From contig NZ_CP045246.1 of the NCBI RefSeq assembly GCF_035189165.1, positions 1 to 64,000 of the forward strand: a stretch of 64,000 bases of DNA. Reading direction: 5' to 3'. A program made the position numbers and the translations under genes. Of the stretch, positions 46,230 to 55,602 are shown one piece after another (the stretch's first letter is position 1; the number at the start of each line of letters is the position of its first letter). Below the pieces are notes generated by a model. The model worked only from the letters and a program-made list of their open reading frames with translations, was not told the DNA's origin and did not search any database. This stretch comes from Arthrobacter sp. JZ12 (GTDB lineage: Bacteria; Actinomycetota; Actinomycetes; Actinomycetales; Micrococcaceae).

Positions 46230-46682
46230 ATGACAACGCATTCACCGGGTGTCGGCACCCGAACCAATATCCAAAAAGCAGCCCTCGCCGTCGGGGTAGT
46301 TTTTCTGCTCGTCGGTGTGCTGGGTTTCATTCCCGGCATAACTTCCGGCTTCGATCAGCTGCAGTTCGCCGGCCACGAGTCGGAAGCCATGCTTCTGGGT
46401 ATTTTCCAGGTATCGATTCTGCACAACATCGTGCATCTGCTGTTCGGGGCGGCCGGGATCGCCATGGCTAAAACCGCGTCCGGCGCCTACAACTACCTGC
46501 TGTGGGGTGGCGTTATATACGCCGTCCTGTTCATCTACGGGTTGGTGATTCCCGCCGAGTCGGCTGCCAACTTTGTCCCCGTGAATGCGGCGGACAACGT
46601 GCTGCACCTCGTGCTGGCCATCGGGATGATCGCCTTGGCCCTTGCATTGCGGGACCGGCACCGGAGTGTACGAGATAGGTGA
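46230..46682 (+). CDS. DUF4383 domain-containing membrane protein
   Basis: A 150-residue protein with four hydrophobic helices (about 14-35, 58-80, 88-108 and 118-140). Stretches AVGVVFLLVGVLGFIPG, ILHNIVHLLFGAAGI and NAADNVLHLVLAIGM are characteristic of DUF4383. Function is unknown. The start could be ATG 46215 or 46230; the latter is chosen for its spacing to GAGGATGGGG, though neither is decisive. A bidirectional terminator follows. Confidence 0.82.
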   Translation: MTTHSPGVGTRTNIQKAALAVGVVFLLVGVLGFIPGITSGFDQLQFAGHESEAMLLGIFQVSILHNIVHLLFGAAGIAMAKTASGAYNYLLWGGVIYAVLFIYGLVIPAESAANFVPVNAADNVLHLVLAIGMIALALALRDRHRSVRDR

Positions 46683-46715
46683 GAACCCACCGCTCAATCC
46701 CTTAATTCAACACGG

Positions 46716-46760
46716 ACAAAGAACGACGACGGCGGGTTGCGGCCCGCCGTCGTCCTTTGT
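46716..46760. terminator. Bidirectional terminator between DUF4383 and hsp20 genes
   Basis: GACGACGGCGGG (46725-46736) pairs with CCCGCCGTCGTC (46743-46754). Flanking ACAAAG and CTTTGT extend the stem and give T-rich tails on both strands. Confidence 0.85.
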
Positions 46761-46783
46761 GTAGTTCGGTTTTGCCGAGAGGA

Positions 46784-47224
46784 TCAGGCCTCTACAGCCT
46801 TGTCACCGCGTACCGGCTGTGCATCCTGGCCGGAGACCACCTCGATCTTCCGCGGCTTTGCGCGCTCGCTGACCGGGATGGTCACGCTCAGCACGCCGTT
46901 CTCGTAGCGGGCGGAGATTGCCTCAATGTCGATGCCCTGGCCCAGGTTGAGCTGGCGGAGGAATGATCCGCTCTCACGCTCACGGGTGAGCCACTTGACG
47001 CCTTCGACATTGCGCAGCGTCCGCTCGGCGCGGATGGTGAGCAGCTGTCCGTCAACATCGATGTCTACGGAGCCTGGATCGATGCCCGGCAGGTCGGCGC
47101 TCAGGATGTAGTGGTCACCCTCGCGGTACAGGTCCATGGGCATCAGCCGCAGGCCCTGGCGGTTGTCCAGAAGGGCGCCTGCCACGCGGTCGAGTTCACG
47201 AAATGGATCGAATTTCATTGCCAT
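46784..47224 (-). CDS. Hsp20/alpha-crystallin small heat-shock protein
   Basis: An ATP-independent holdase chaperone. The 146-residue protein has an N-terminal arm (FDPFRELDRVAGALL), an alpha-crystallin domain with DLPGIDPGSVDIDVDGQLLTIRAER, and the ARYENGVLSVTIPV strand. It ends in a short variable tail. ATG 47224 has AGGGAG upstream. A HAIR-like repeat and a perfect CIRCE element lie upstream, pointing to dual heat-shock repression. Confidence 0.95.
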   Translation of the reverse strand: MAMKFDPFRELDRVAGALLDNRQGLRLMPMDLYREGDHYILSADLPGIDPGSVDIDVDGQLLTIRAERTLRNVEGVKWLTRERESGSFLRQLNLGQGIDIEAISARYENGVLSVTIPVSERAKPRKIEVVSGQDAQPVRGDKAVEA

Positions 47225-47260
47225 GATGGTTCACTCCCTGCGGTTAGTAGCTCTTCAGAA

Positions 47261-47281
47261 GTTGAGTGGGGTTCACTCAAC
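47261..47281 (-). promoter_or_regulatory. HAIR-like operator (HspR) upstream of hsp20
   Basis: GTTGAGT (47261-47267) and ACTCAAC (47275-47281) flank a 7-base spacer. The known HAIR consensus is CTTGAGT-N7-ACTCAAG, so six of seven bases per arm match and symmetry is kept at the outer base. Confidence 0.75.
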
Positions 47282-47293
47282 CCCGAGAAAAGA

Positions 47294-47320
47294 TTAGCAC
47301 TCGTCCAAGGGGAGTGCTAA
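47294..47320 (-). promoter_or_regulatory. CIRCE operator (HrcA) upstream of hsp20
   Basis: TTAGCACTC, nine bases, GAGTGCTAA: an exact match to the CIRCE consensus bound by HrcA. It lies about 70 bases upstream of the hsp20 start, 12 bases from the HAIR-like repeat. Confidence 0.93.
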
Positions 47321-47357
47321 TAGTCTCCGTTCGCCCATAGTGAACAAAACCTGCACG

Positions 47358-47390
47358 AAAAAGCCCGCCCCGCGAAGGCGGGACGGGCTG
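47358..47390 (-). terminator. Rho-independent terminator after tRNA-Val
   Basis: On the minus strand AGCCCGTCCCGC pairs with GCGGGGCGGGCT (one mismatch) around a CTTC loop and is followed by five T residues. It is just downstream of the tRNA. Confidence 0.85.
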
Positions 47391-47398
47391 TCGAACGG

Positions 47399-47472
47399 TG
47401 CCTGCGCGGGGCCTCGATCCCCGGGCCTTCCGCGTGTGAAGCGGATGCTCTACCAGACTGAGCTACACAGGC
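47399..47472 (-). tRNA. tRNA-Val (CAC anticodon)
   Basis: Read on the minus strand, the acceptor GCCTGTG pairs with CGCAGGC (one G-T pair). The D-arm begins TAGCTCAGT, the anticodon stem TCCGC/GCGGA encloses TTCACAC with anticodon CAC, and the T-arm contains GGATCGAGGCC. CCA is not encoded. Confidence 0.95.
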
Positions 47473-47613
47473 GAATTTGTTCCTCGCCAGTTTAGGCCAT
47501 GGCCGGCTCCGGGGTGCAATCGGGGCATGTGGGTAGATAATTACCCGAATGCTAAGTAGCCTGATCATTGAGTCAGGCAGCACTTCTCGAAGAACAGTGA
47601 AGGAGCTTCGGCC

Positions 47614-47865
47614 ATGAACGATCAGGACATCCTCGCGCGGATCCAGTCCCTGGTGGAGGAAGAGCACGAGCTCAGAGGTTCCTCGTCGGACGATCCTGCA
47701 GGTTCCTCCAATGAAGACCGGCAGAACCGGTTGCGCAGGGTGGAGGAGGAACTTGACCAGTGCTGGGATCTGCTCCGGCAGCGCCGAGCCAAGCACGACG
47801 CAGGCGAAAGCCCGCAGGACGCTGAACCCCGCCCCATTGACCAGGTTGAGGGTTACCGCCAATAG
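47614..47865 (+). CDS. DUF2630 family protein
   Basis: An 83-residue, highly charged protein predicted to form a helical coiled coil (ILARIQSLVEEEHELR and RLRRVEEELDQCWDLLRQRRA), with a disordered tail ending IDQVEGYRQ. These segments are typical of DUF2630, whose function is unknown. ATG 47614 follows GAAGGAGC. It may be co-transcribed with the flavodoxin-like gene 39 bases on. Confidence 0.87.
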   Translation: MNDQDILARIQSLVEEEHELRGSSSDDPAGSSNEDRQNRLRRVEEELDQCWDLLRQRRAKHDAGESPQDAEPRPIDQVEGYRQ

Positions 47866-47904
47866 CGCCGAGTCCCCGGCAAGGAGCCGGTGAAAGGACA
47901 CTGC

Positions 47905-48513
47905 ATGGAGAACCTGAAGGCGTTCGCACTGATCTGCACGCTGACTCCCTCCCCGGAGGAGTCCAGCAGCGACCTTATTGCCGACCACATCCTCGGCAAG
48001 CTGCGCGAGCAGGGGGTGTCGACGTCGTCCGCCCGCGTGGTTGACCACAACGTCGCCCCCGGCGTTCAAAAGGACATGGGAAATGGGGACCAGTGGCCGG
48101 AACTGCGACAAAAGATTCTCGATGCGGACATCTTCCTGCTCAGTGCCCCCATCTGGGTGGGGCATATGAGCAGTCTGGCTCAGCGCGTGTTTGAGCGGCT
48201 CGACGCTGACCTCTCCTCCACCGATGACGAGGGCAGGCCGATCATGTACAACAGGGTTGCGCTGACCGCGGTTGTCGGCAATGAGGATGGGGCCCACCAC
48301 GTCACTGCTGAAATGCACCAGGGGCTGAACGACATCGGCTTCACCCTGCCCGCGCAGGGCGGCGTGTACTGGGTGGGCGAAGCAATGCAGACGGTCGACT
48401 TCAAGGATCTGGACGAGGTACCCGATCCGGTGGCTTCGACCATTTCCTCCATGACGGCAAACGCCGTGCACCTAGCGAAGGCGCTGAAGGTGGCGCCCTA
48501 CCCGGCTCCGTAG
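47905..48513 (+). CDS. Flavodoxin-like NAD(P)H-dependent FMN oxidoreductase family protein
   Basis: A 202-residue flavodoxin-fold protein. The N-terminal strand KAFALICTLTPSPEESSSD forms the phosphate loop position, and ILDADIFLLSAPIWVGHMSSLAQRVFERLD matches the NADPH-dependent FMN reductase family. A redox role is likely; the partner is unknown. ATG 47905 is chosen because AAAGGA lies six bases upstream; GTG 47890 is an alternative. Confidence 0.83.
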   Translation: MENLKAFALICTLTPSPEESSSDLIADHILGKLREQGVSTSSARVVDHNVAPGVQKDMGNGDQWPELRQKILDADIFLLSAPIWVGHMSSLAQRVFERLDADLSSTDDEGRPIMYNRVALTAVVGNEDGAHHVTAEMHQGLNDIGFTLPAQGGVYWVGEAMQTVDFKDLDEVPDPVASTISSMTANAVHLAKALKVAPYPAP

Positions 48514-48552
48514 GGGAACGCGGCCGGCGAGGCCCTAACGCCCGGTATGGCG

Positions 48553-49395
48553 TCAGGCGCCCTTCTTGGAGGCCTTCGAGGTCTTCTTTCCGGCGCCCTC
48601 GCCTGTCTTCTTCTCCCGGTTCTTCTCCACACTCCGGCGCAGGGCCTCCATGAGGTCGAGGACGTTGCCGCCTTCACCTTCCTCGGTCTCGCCGAATGTC
48701 TCATCGGTATCCAGGGCCTCGCCCTTCTCGAGCTTCGCCTCAATCAGGGTGCGCAATTGCTCCTGGTAATCGTCCTTGAAGTTCTCCGGATCGAAGTCCG
48801 AGGAGAATGACTCCACCAGAGCGGCGGACATTTCCTTCTCCTTCGCGGAGATACGAACCTTCTCGTCAAGGGCCGGGAAGTTGGCTTCCCGCACCTCGTC
48901 CTGCCACAGCAGGGTCTGGACCATGAGCACGTCGCCGCGCACCCGCAGCGCGGCCAGCCGGGACTTCTGTCGCAGCGAGAACTTCACGATGGCCGTTCGG
49001 TCGGTCTCCTCGAGGGTGCGGCGCAGCAGCACGTACGCCTTGGTGGATTTCGAATCCGGCTCCAGGTAGTAGGCGCGGTCAAACATGATGGGATCGATCT
49101 GCTCGCTGGGTACGAACTCGACAACCTCGATCTCCCGGCTCTTTTCCACCGGAAGCGACGCAAGGTCCTCGCTTGTCAGCACCACGGTGCGCTCGCCGTC
49201 GTCGTAGGCCTTGTCAATGTTCTTGTACTCGACCACCTCGCCGCAGATCTCGCACCGGCGCTGATAGCGGATGCGCCCGCCGTCCTTGTCGTGCACCTGG
49301 TGGAGGCTGATGTCGTGGTCCTCGGTGGCGCTGTAGACCTTCACCGGCACGTTGACCAGCCCGAACGCCACTGCGCCCTTCCAGATCGCTCTCAT
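48553..49395 (-). CDS. ku: Non-homologous end joining protein Ku
   Basis: A homodimeric ring that binds double-strand DNA ends and recruits LigD. The 280-residue protein starts MRAIWKGAVAFGLVNVPVKVYSA, the family N-terminus, and has a Ku core (YYLEPDSKSTKAYVLLRRTLEET, TLLWQDEVR). The C-terminus is Lys-rich, probably DNA-binding. The frame is open upstream to 49647, but ATG 49395 is preferred. ligD lies about 570 bases away on the other strand with one gene between. Confidence 0.95.
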   Translation of the reverse strand: MRAIWKGAVAFGLVNVPVKVYSATEDHDISLHQVHDKDGGRIRYQRRCEICGEVVEYKNIDKAYDDGERTVVLTSEDLASLPVEKSREIEVVEFVPSEQIDPIMFDRAYYLEPDSKSTKAYVLLRRTLEETDRTAIVKFSLRQKSRLAALRVRGDVLMVQTLLWQDEVREANFPALDEKVRISAKEKEMSAALVESFSSDFDPENFKDDYQEQLRTLIEAKLEKGEALDTDETFGETEEGEGGNVLDLMEALRRSVEKNREKKTGEGAGKKTSKASKKGA

Positions 49396-49441
49396 GTTCC
49401 TAGTGAACCAGTGTTGCCGGTGCCGGTCTACGATTGCTTGG

Positions 49442-49921
49442 GTGAACTCAGAACCGATGGTTACCAAGACGCTTGCCGACGGAGAGCCCGCCCTCTGGTT
49501 CGAGATGCGGTTCAATGTGCCGGCAAGGGTGCTCTGGAAGCACCTTACCGATCCCGAGAAGCTCAAGTACTGGTTCCCCTGCGAGCTGGATATCCTGCCG
49601 CGAAAGGGAGCGGTGGTCACCTTCAAGTTCCCAGGCGAGAAAGCCACGGAGGGTACTGTCCTCGAGGCCGAGAAGCCCCGGCTCCTCGCCTACACGTGGG
49701 AGGAGGAGGTCCTGCGGTGGGAAATCGAGGACGACGACGACGGCAGCCTCCTCACGCTGACCAACACCATCCAGGAGGGGCAGGAGATCGCCCGCTCGGC
49801 TGCAGGCTGGCACCTGACCCTGATGGGCCTGGACGACTACCTGAACAAGCGGCCCCTGGGGCAGGACCCGGCGCTGTGGGACGAGTACGTCCGCCGGTAT
49901 GAGGAGCAGTTCGGCGAATGA
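49442..49921 (+). CDS. SRPBCC (AHSA1-like) family protein
   Basis: A 159-residue protein with an activator-of-Hsp90-ATPase-1-like domain: WFEMRFNVPARVLWKHLTDPEKLKYWFPCEL at the N-terminus and a C-terminal helix (AAGWHLTLMGLDDYL). Ligand and role are unknown. GTG 49442 is preferred because TACGAT stands seven bases upstream, a leaderless arrangement; ATG 49457 is the alternative. It lies between ku and ligD. Confidence 0.83.
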   Translation: MNSEPMVTKTLADGEPALWFEMRFNVPARVLWKHLTDPEKLKYWFPCELDILPRKGAVVTFKFPGEKATEGTVLEAEKPRLLAYTWEEEVLRWEIEDDDDGSLLTLTNTIQEGQEIARSAAGWHLTLMGLDDYLNKRPLGQDPALWDEYVRRYEEQFGE

Positions 49922-49962
49922 GTCCACTGGCATAAAACGCCCATCCCTACAAGACTGGGGCA

Positions 49963-52440
49963 ATGGCCCCCAGCAGTGCGCAGCAGACGGTTACCGTCGA
50001 CGGCAAGCGCCTGAAGCTCACGAGCCTGGACCGCGTCATGTACCCGGAAACGGGTACAACCAAGGCTGATGTGCTGGCCTACTACGCGGCCGTAGCCGAC
50101 GTCCTTATTCCGCATGCCCGGAACCGGCCGGTCACCCGCAAGCGGTGGGTAAACGGCGTCGGAACCGAGGAGAAGCCGGGCGAGGTGTTCTTCCAGAAGA
50201 ACCTCGACAAGTCAGCGCCGTCGTGGATCGAGCGCCACGGCATCGAGCACAGCGACCATACCAACGTGTACCCGCTCCTCAACGATCTGGCGACGCTGAC
50301 CTGGCTGGGGCAGATATCGGCTCTGGAGATTCACGTCCCGCAGTGGCAGTTCGGGCCGAACGGGGAGGTGGGCAATCCTGACCGGATGGTCCTGGACCTG
50401 GACCCCGGCCCGGGAGCGACCCTGCTGGAGTGCGCAGAAGTGGCGCGCCTGGCGCGGGAAATCCTGAACGACATGGGACTGGATCCGCGCCCGGTCACCA
50501 GCGGGTCGAAGGGGATCCACCTCTATGCCGCCCTGGATGGCAGGCAGACTTCGGACGAGGTGTCCGCCGTCGCCAAGGAACTGGCGCGGGCGCTCGAAGC
50601 CGACCACCCGGATCTGGTGGTCAGCGACATGAAGAAGTCCCTGCGCGGCGGGAAGGTCCTCCTCGACTGGAGCCAGAACCACCGTAACAAGACGACCATC
50701 ACCCCGTACTCACTCCGCGGCCGGGCACACCCGATGGTGGCGGCGCCCCGCACCTGGGAGGAACTGGACAGCCCGGATCTAGACCATCTGGACTACGAGC
50801 AGGTGATCGAGCGGGTCCAGGAGCATGGCGATCTTCTTGGGGACATGGACCAGGGGAACGCGGGCAGCGCGGCCGGTGTGCCGCACACAGGCAGCAACAA
50901 CGACGCCGGCCCTCGGGACCGCCTCTCCACTTACCGATCGATGCGTGACGCCTCGAAAACCCCGGAGCCGGTGCCGGACCGGGTGGGTGAGCCGGGCGGA
51001 AACAGCTTCGTCATCCAGGAGCACCATGCACGCCGCCTGCACTACGACTTCAGGCTGGAACGCGACGGCGTGCTGGTTTCCTGGGCGATCCCCAAGGGCC
51101 CGCCAACCTCGACCGGTGAGAACCATCTCGCGGTTCAGACTGAGGACCACCCGCTGGACTACGGATCTTTCGAAGGCACCATTCCTAAGGGTGAGTACGG
51201 CGCGGGTGAAGTTTACATCTGGGACTCAGGCACCTACGAGGCCGAGAAGTGGCGACCGGGGAAAGAGGTTATCTGCACCCTCCAGGGCCGCCCGGACGGC
51301 GGGCTTGCCAAGGGAGGCAGCGCTGTACGCAGGTTCGCCCTGATCCACACGGGCGGATCGTCGGATTCCGCAGAGAAGAACTGGCTCATTCACCTCATGA
51401 AGGAACAGCCGGGACAGGCGATGCCGTCTGCTGAGGGAACCCGGGCGACGGCGTCGCGGGCTCACCAGGAACTGCCCTCCAACCTGAAGCCCATGCTAGC
51501 CACCCAGGGAACGCCGGGGATCATTCGCTCCGATGGGAACTGGGCGTTCGAGATGAAGTGGGACGGCATCCGTGCTCTTGCCACCGTTACTCCAGAAGGC
51601 ACCCGGCTGATGAGCAGGAACGGAAACGACCTGACGAAGGCGTATCCGGAACTCGCGGACCTCGGCGCCTACGTCAACGGGGAGCAGGCAGTGCTTGACG
51701 GGGAAATTGTCGCCATCAACATGGCCGGCCGTCCTGACTTCGGTTTGCTGCAGCGCCGGATGAACCTGACCCGTGCCTCCGACATAGAGGCAGCGCGCAA
51801 ACGCACGCCCGTTCATTTCCTGCTCTTCGATCTCCTGCACCTGGACGGCAACTCCCTGCTGGAACTGGGCTACAGCCAGCGCCGTGAGGTGCTTGAGCAG
51901 GCGGTGGACGCTCCGGATGACGGCCACATCCAGGTTCCGCCGGCACTAGAAGCCACCCTCGATGAGGCGATGGAAGCAAGCCGGGAGCTTGGCCTGGAGG
52001 GAGTGATGGCCAAACGGGTGAACAGCGCGTACTACCCGGGGCGCCGGTCCGAGTCCTGGGTGAAACTCAAGCATTCACTCACCCAGGAAGTGGTGGTGGT
52101 GGGCTGGCGGCCGGGCAAGGGCAACCGGGCCCACAAGGTGGGCTCGTTGCTGGTCGCGGTACCGGACGGCGTCGACCTCAAGTACATCGGCAGGGTGGGT
52201 TCCGGTTTGACCGAACGCGAGCTTGCGGAAATCGGCTCCCGTCTGAAGAAGATGGGTCGCAAGACTGCCCCGCTGGCTGATGTACCGACGGCGGATGCGT
52301 CCGATGCCCGGTGGGTACGGCCGGCCCTGGTGGGCGAAGTGCAATTCACTGAACGAACCAGTGGAGGCAAACTCCGCCACCCGGTGTGGCGCGGATGGCG
52401 ACCGGACAAGAGACCGTCGGACGTCGTGGTCGAAATCTGA
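49963..52440 (+). CDS. ligD: Multifunctional ATP-dependent DNA ligase LigD
   Basis: It processes and seals double-strand breaks held by Ku. The 825-residue protein has three domains in the mycobacterial order. First is an N-terminal primase-polymerase domain (about 10-290, with DLDPGPGA and GSKGIHLYA). Next is a 3'-phosphoesterase domain (about 320-480, [33 protein letters not shown]). Last is a ligase domain (about 505-825) with active-site Lys in [10 protein letters not shown] and the C-terminal EVQFTERT. Start MAPSSAQQT at 49963 lacks a clear Shine-Dalgarno. Confidence 0.96.
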   Translation: MAPSSAQQTVTVDGKRLKLTSLDRVMYPETGTTKADVLAYYAAVADVLIPHARNRPVTRKRWVNGVGTEEKPGEVFFQKNLDKSAPSWIERHGIEHSDHTNVYPLLNDLATLTWLGQISALEIHVPQWQFGPNGEVGNPDRMVLDLDPGPGATLLECAEVARLAREILNDMGLDPRPVTSGSKGIHLYAALDGRQTSDEVSAVAKELARALEADHPDLVVSDMKKSLRGGKVLLDWSQNHRNKTTITPYSLRGRAHPMVAAPRTWEELDSPDLDHLDYEQVIERVQEHGDLLGDMDQGNAGSAAGVPHTGSNNDAGPRDRLSTYRSMRDASKTPEPVPDRVGEPGGNSFVIQEHHARRLHYDFRLERDGVLVSWAIPKGPPTSTGENHLAVQTEDHPLDYGSFEGTIPKGEYGAGEVYIWDSGTYEAEKWRPGKEVICTLQGRPDGGLAKGGSAVRRFALIHTGGSSDSAEKNWLIHLMKEQPGQAMPSAEGTRATASRAHQELPSNLKPMLATQGTPGIIRSDGNWAFEMKWDGIRALATVTPEGTRLMSRNGNDLTKAYPELADLGAYVNGEQAVLDGEIVAINMAGRPDFGLLQRRMNLTRASDIEAARKRTPVHFLLFDLLHLDGNSLLELGYSQRREVLEQAVDAPDDGHIQVPPALEATLDEAMEASRELGLEGVMAKRVNSAYYPGRRSESWVKLKHSLTQEVVVVGWRPGKGNRAHKVGSLLVAVPDGVDLKYIGRVGSGLTERELAEIGSRLKKMGRKTAPLADVPTADASDARWVRPALVGEVQFTERTSGGKLRHPVWRGWRPDKRPSDVVVEI

Positions 52441-52510
52441 GGCCGTTGTCACGACGGGCCAAGCACCACAGATTAAGCACAACAGGTCAGGCACTACAGA
52501 GGGGAAGCAG

Positions 52511-54904
52511 ATGCAGTTCGAGCAGCTTGACGCCTGGTGGAGGGCAGCCAACTACCTTTCGGTGGGCCAGATCTACCTGAGGGACAATGCGCTGCTGCGT
52601 CGGCCGCTTCGGCGGGAGGATGTGAAGGAGCGGCTGCTCGGCCACTGGGGTACCACGCCGGGCCTGAACTTCATCTACGCCCATCTCAATCGGGTGATCG
52701 TCGAACGGCAGCAGCAGATGCTCTTCATCACCGGCCCGGGCCATGGAGGCCCCGCCAATGTTGCCAATGCCTGGCTCGAAGGAACGTACTCCGAGATCTA
52801 TAGCCACATCGGACGGGATGAGGCCGGCGTGGAGGAGCTGTTCCGGCAGTTCAGCTACCCGGGAGGCATCCCCTCGCACGCTGCACCGGAGACGCCGGGC
52901 TCCATCAGTGAGGGCGGCGAGTTGGGCTACTCCCTGGCCCACGCTTACGGTGCGGTCTTCGACAATCCGGACCTCATCGCGGCCTGTGTCATCGGCGACG
53001 GTGAGGCCGAGACGGGTCCGCTGGCCGCCAGCTGGCACTCCAACAGCTTCCTGGATCCCGTGAACGACGGCGCTGTGCTGCCCATCCTGCACCTGAACGG
53101 CTACAAGATCGCCAACCCCACGGTGCTCTCGCGGATGCCTGAGCAGCAGCTCGAGTACCTGATGCGTGGCTACGGCTACCACCCGCATTTCGTCACCGTC
53201 ACCGACCCGAAAGCCACTGAGCAGGCACACCGGGACTTTGCCGCGGCCCTCGAGGCCTGCCTCGAGGGGATCGCGGCGATCCAGCAGGCAGCCCGCTCGG
53301 GGCAGGAAAACGCAGGGCAGGAAAACACTGACAATCCCATGGCGTGGCCCATGATCGTGCTGCGCTCGCCGAAGGGTTGGACCGGACCCGCCGCCGTCGA
53401 CGGGAAGCCGGTTGAGGGAACCTGGAGGGCGCATCAGGTGCCGCTGTCGGGGATGCATGACGACGACGACCACCTCCGCCAACTCGAGGAATGGATGCGC
53501 TCCTATCGGCCGGAGGACCTTTTCTCCGAGGACGGCGCACCTGTCAGCGACGTCACCGGGCAGGCACCGGCCGGTGACCTGAGGATGAGTGCCACGCCCT
53601 ATGCAAACGGTGGCCGGCTGCTGCGGGACCTCCGGCTACCCGCCTACACGGACCACGCCATCGACGTCGAACGGCCGGGCGGGCAGAAGGCGAGCCCGAT
53701 GCTCGCCGTGGGCGGCTACCTGCGGGAGGTTATCCGCCTCAACCCCGAAAACTTCCGCTTGTTCGGACCGGATGAGACCGCGTCCAATCGGCTGCAGGAT
53801 GTTTATGACGCCACGGACAAGGCCTGGCAGCAACGAATTGACGACGTCGACGAACACCTCGCGCGGTCCGGCCGCGTCCTTGAGGTGCTGAGCGAACATC
53901 TCTGCCAGGGCTGGCTGGAAGGCTATCTTCTGACCGGACGGCACGGCGTTTTCAACTGTTACGAGGCATTCGTGCACATCGTGGATTCGATGTTCAACCA
54001 GCACGCGAAGTGGCTCAAGGTGCATCAGGAGCTGCCATGGCGGCAGCCGGTGGCTTCACTTAACTACATGCTCTCGAGCCACGTCTGGCAGCAGGACCAC
54101 AACGGCTTTTCGCATCAGGATCCTGGCTTCATCGACCACGTGGTGAACAAGAAGGCGGACGTCATCCGGGTCTACCTGCCGCCCGATGCCAACACCATGC
54201 TCGCCGTCACCGGGCGCTGCCTGCAAACACGGGACCGGGTGAACGTCATTGTTACCGGGAAGCAGCCGACAATGACGTGGCTGCCGCCCGAGGAAGCCCG
54301 CCTCCACGTCGAACGGGGAATCGGTGTCTGGGCTTTCGCTGGAAGCGAGGACCCACGCGGTGGAGCGGATCCTGACGTCGTGCTCGGCTGCGCAGGCGAT
54401 GTGCCCACCGTCGAGGTGGTTGCGGCCGCGCAACTGCTGCGGCGTGCACTGCCGTCCCTGAAAATCCGGGTGGTCAATGTGGTGGACCTGATGCGGCTCC
54501 AGGACAGCTCGGAGCACCCGCATGGGCTGAGCGCACGCGATTTTGACACTCTCTTCACCCGCGACCGGCCGGTTGTCTTCGCCTACCACGGCTACCCATG
54601 GCTCATTCACCGCCTGACGTACCGCCGAACCAACCACGACAACATCCACGTGCGCGGCTACAAGGAAGAGGGCACCACGACTACGCCTTTCGACATGGCT
54701 ATGCTGAACCAGATCGACCGGTACCAGCTTGCGATGGACGTGATCGACCGGGTGCCCTCGCTGCAGTCCACTCAGGCCGGGCTGCGACAGCATTTTCAGG
54801 ATGAGCGGCAGAAAGCCTGGCAATTCACGCGGGACGCAGGCAAAGACATTGAGACAGTGACGGGGTGGCTGCTCGAGGAAGCGGGACCCGACGACGCGGA
54901 CTGA
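52511..54904 (+). CDS. xfp: Xylulose-5-phosphate/fructose-6-phosphate phosphoketolase
   Basis: A thiamine-diphosphate enzyme cleaving xylulose 5-phosphate or fructose 6-phosphate with phosphate to acetyl phosphate plus an aldose phosphate. The 797-residue length is standard. Motifs include [15 protein letters not shown] at the start, [31 protein letters not shown], the ThDP-binding [15 protein letters not shown] and [16 protein letters not shown] 52511 follows GGGGAAGC. Acetate kinase is not nearby, so acetyl phosphate use must be encoded elsewhere. Confidence 0.96.
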   Translation: MQFEQLDAWWRAANYLSVGQIYLRDNALLRRPLRREDVKERLLGHWGTTPGLNFIYAHLNRVIVERQQQMLFITGPGHGGPANVANAWLEGTYSEIYSHIGRDEAGVEELFRQFSYPGGIPSHAAPETPGSISEGGELGYSLAHAYGAVFDNPDLIAACVIGDGEAETGPLAASWHSNSFLDPVNDGAVLPILHLNGYKIANPTVLSRMPEQQLEYLMRGYGYHPHFVTVTDPKATEQAHRDFAAALEACLEGIAAIQQAARSGQENAGQENTDNPMAWPMIVLRSPKGWTGPAAVDGKPVEGTWRAHQVPLSGMHDDDDHLRQLEEWMRSYRPEDLFSEDGAPVSDVTGQAPAGDLRMSATPYANGGRLLRDLRLPAYTDHAIDVERPGGQKASPMLAVGGYLREVIRLNPENFRLFGPDETASNRLQDVYDATDKAWQQRIDDVDEHLARSGRVLEVLSEHLCQGWLEGYLLTGRHGVFNCYEAFVHIVDSMFNQHAKWLKVHQELPWRQPVASLNYMLSSHVWQQDHNGFSHQDPGFIDHVVNKKADVIRVYLPPDANTMLAVTGRCLQTRDRVNVIVTGKQPTMTWLPPEEARLHVERGIGVWAFAGSEDPRGGADPDVVLGCAGDVPTVEVVAAAQLLRRALPSLKIRVVNVVDLMRLQDSSEHPHGLSARDFDTLFTRDRPVVFAYHGYPWLIHRLTYRRTNHDNIHVRGYKEEGTTTTPFDMAMLNQIDRYQLAMDVIDRVPSLQSTQAGLRQHFQDERQKAWQFTRDAGKDIETVTGWLLEEAGPDDAD

Positions 54905-54934
54905 CGACGCGAACTGAAAGGGGAGAACTGCGGC

Positions 54935-55549
54935 TTAGGCGTTCTCGTCAGGTTCCGGATCCCGTACGGAGAATTCGGGAACCCAGGTGATGTCCCCGTG
55001 CTCCACGTTGGCGTTGCGCGCAAGCACAAACAGCAGGGAAGAGAGCCTGTTGAGGTAGATGCCAACCTGTGGGTTGACCGTATCCGGGTACTCCTCCACG
55101 GCAGCCCACACCGCCCGCTCCGCACGGCGCACAACCCCCCGCGCCTGGTACAGAAGGGCCGCAGACAGCGTTCCTCCCGGGAGGACCATGCCGCTGAGGT
55201 CGTCGGCTTCCGCGGCGAAGTGCTCATACGCTCGTTCGAGACGCTCGACGTGCGCGGGTACGACCCGCGCCGACGCGGGCTCGAGATGATTCAGGGGAGT
55301 GAGCAGATCCGCTTCTGCGTCGAACAAATCGTTCTGCACGCTTACGAGCATGGCGGTCACGTCGGTGGGAAGACCGCCGGTGGCGATAGCGACGCTGACA
55401 GCGGCATTGGCCTCATCGCATTCGGCATGGGCCACAACCCGCACGTCGTGCTTGGAGCACAAGCCGTGCCCGCCGAAAACCGTGGTGCCGGTGTCTCCCT
55501 CTCCGGTATAGCTGGACGTACGGTTTCCGGTCTCAGGGCTCTCCGTCAT
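54935..55549 (-). CDS. PduO-type cob(I)alamin adenosyltransferase
   Basis: It transfers the adenosyl group of ATP to cob(I)alamin, making the coenzyme B12 form. The 204-residue protein has the ATP-binding N-terminus TSSYTGEGDTGTTVFGG, CDEANAAVSVA, NDLFDAEADLLTP and the signature LPGGTLSAALLYQARGVVRRAER. ATG 55549 has TATACT seven bases upstream and no ribosome binding site, so it is probably leaderless. It is divergent from the BCCT gene. Confidence 0.92.
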   Translation of the reverse strand: MTESPETGNRTSSYTGEGDTGTTVFGGHGLCSKHDVRVVAHAECDEANAAVSVAIATGGLPTDVTAMLVSVQNDLFDAEADLLTPLNHLEPASARVVPAHVERLERAYEHFAAEADDLSGMVLPGGTLSAALLYQARGVVRRAERAVWAAVEEYPDTVNPQVGIYLNRLSSLLFVLARNANVEHGDITWVPEFSVRDPEPDENA

Positions 55550-55556
55550 GGCCCTC

Positions 55557-55564
55557 AGTATACT
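55557..55564. promoter_or_regulatory. Palindromic -10 element shared by divergent genes
   Basis: AGTATACT is its own reverse complement and gives a -10 hexamer TATACT on both strands. On the minus strand it ends seven bases before the adenosyltransferase ATG. On the plus strand it lies 39 bases before the BCCT ATG. No convincing -35 is seen on either side. Confidence 0.6.
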
Positions 55565-55602
55565 GATCGTCGTGTTCAGAGCCCGCTGTGTGAGGAGTCG
55601 AC

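Noticed and set aside
53300-53335. A short direct repeat (CAGGAAAACGCAGGGCAGGAAAAC) in the phosphoketolase gene
   Set aside because: It keeps frame and lies in a surface loop ([10 protein letters not shown]); most likely a small in-frame duplication with no separate role.
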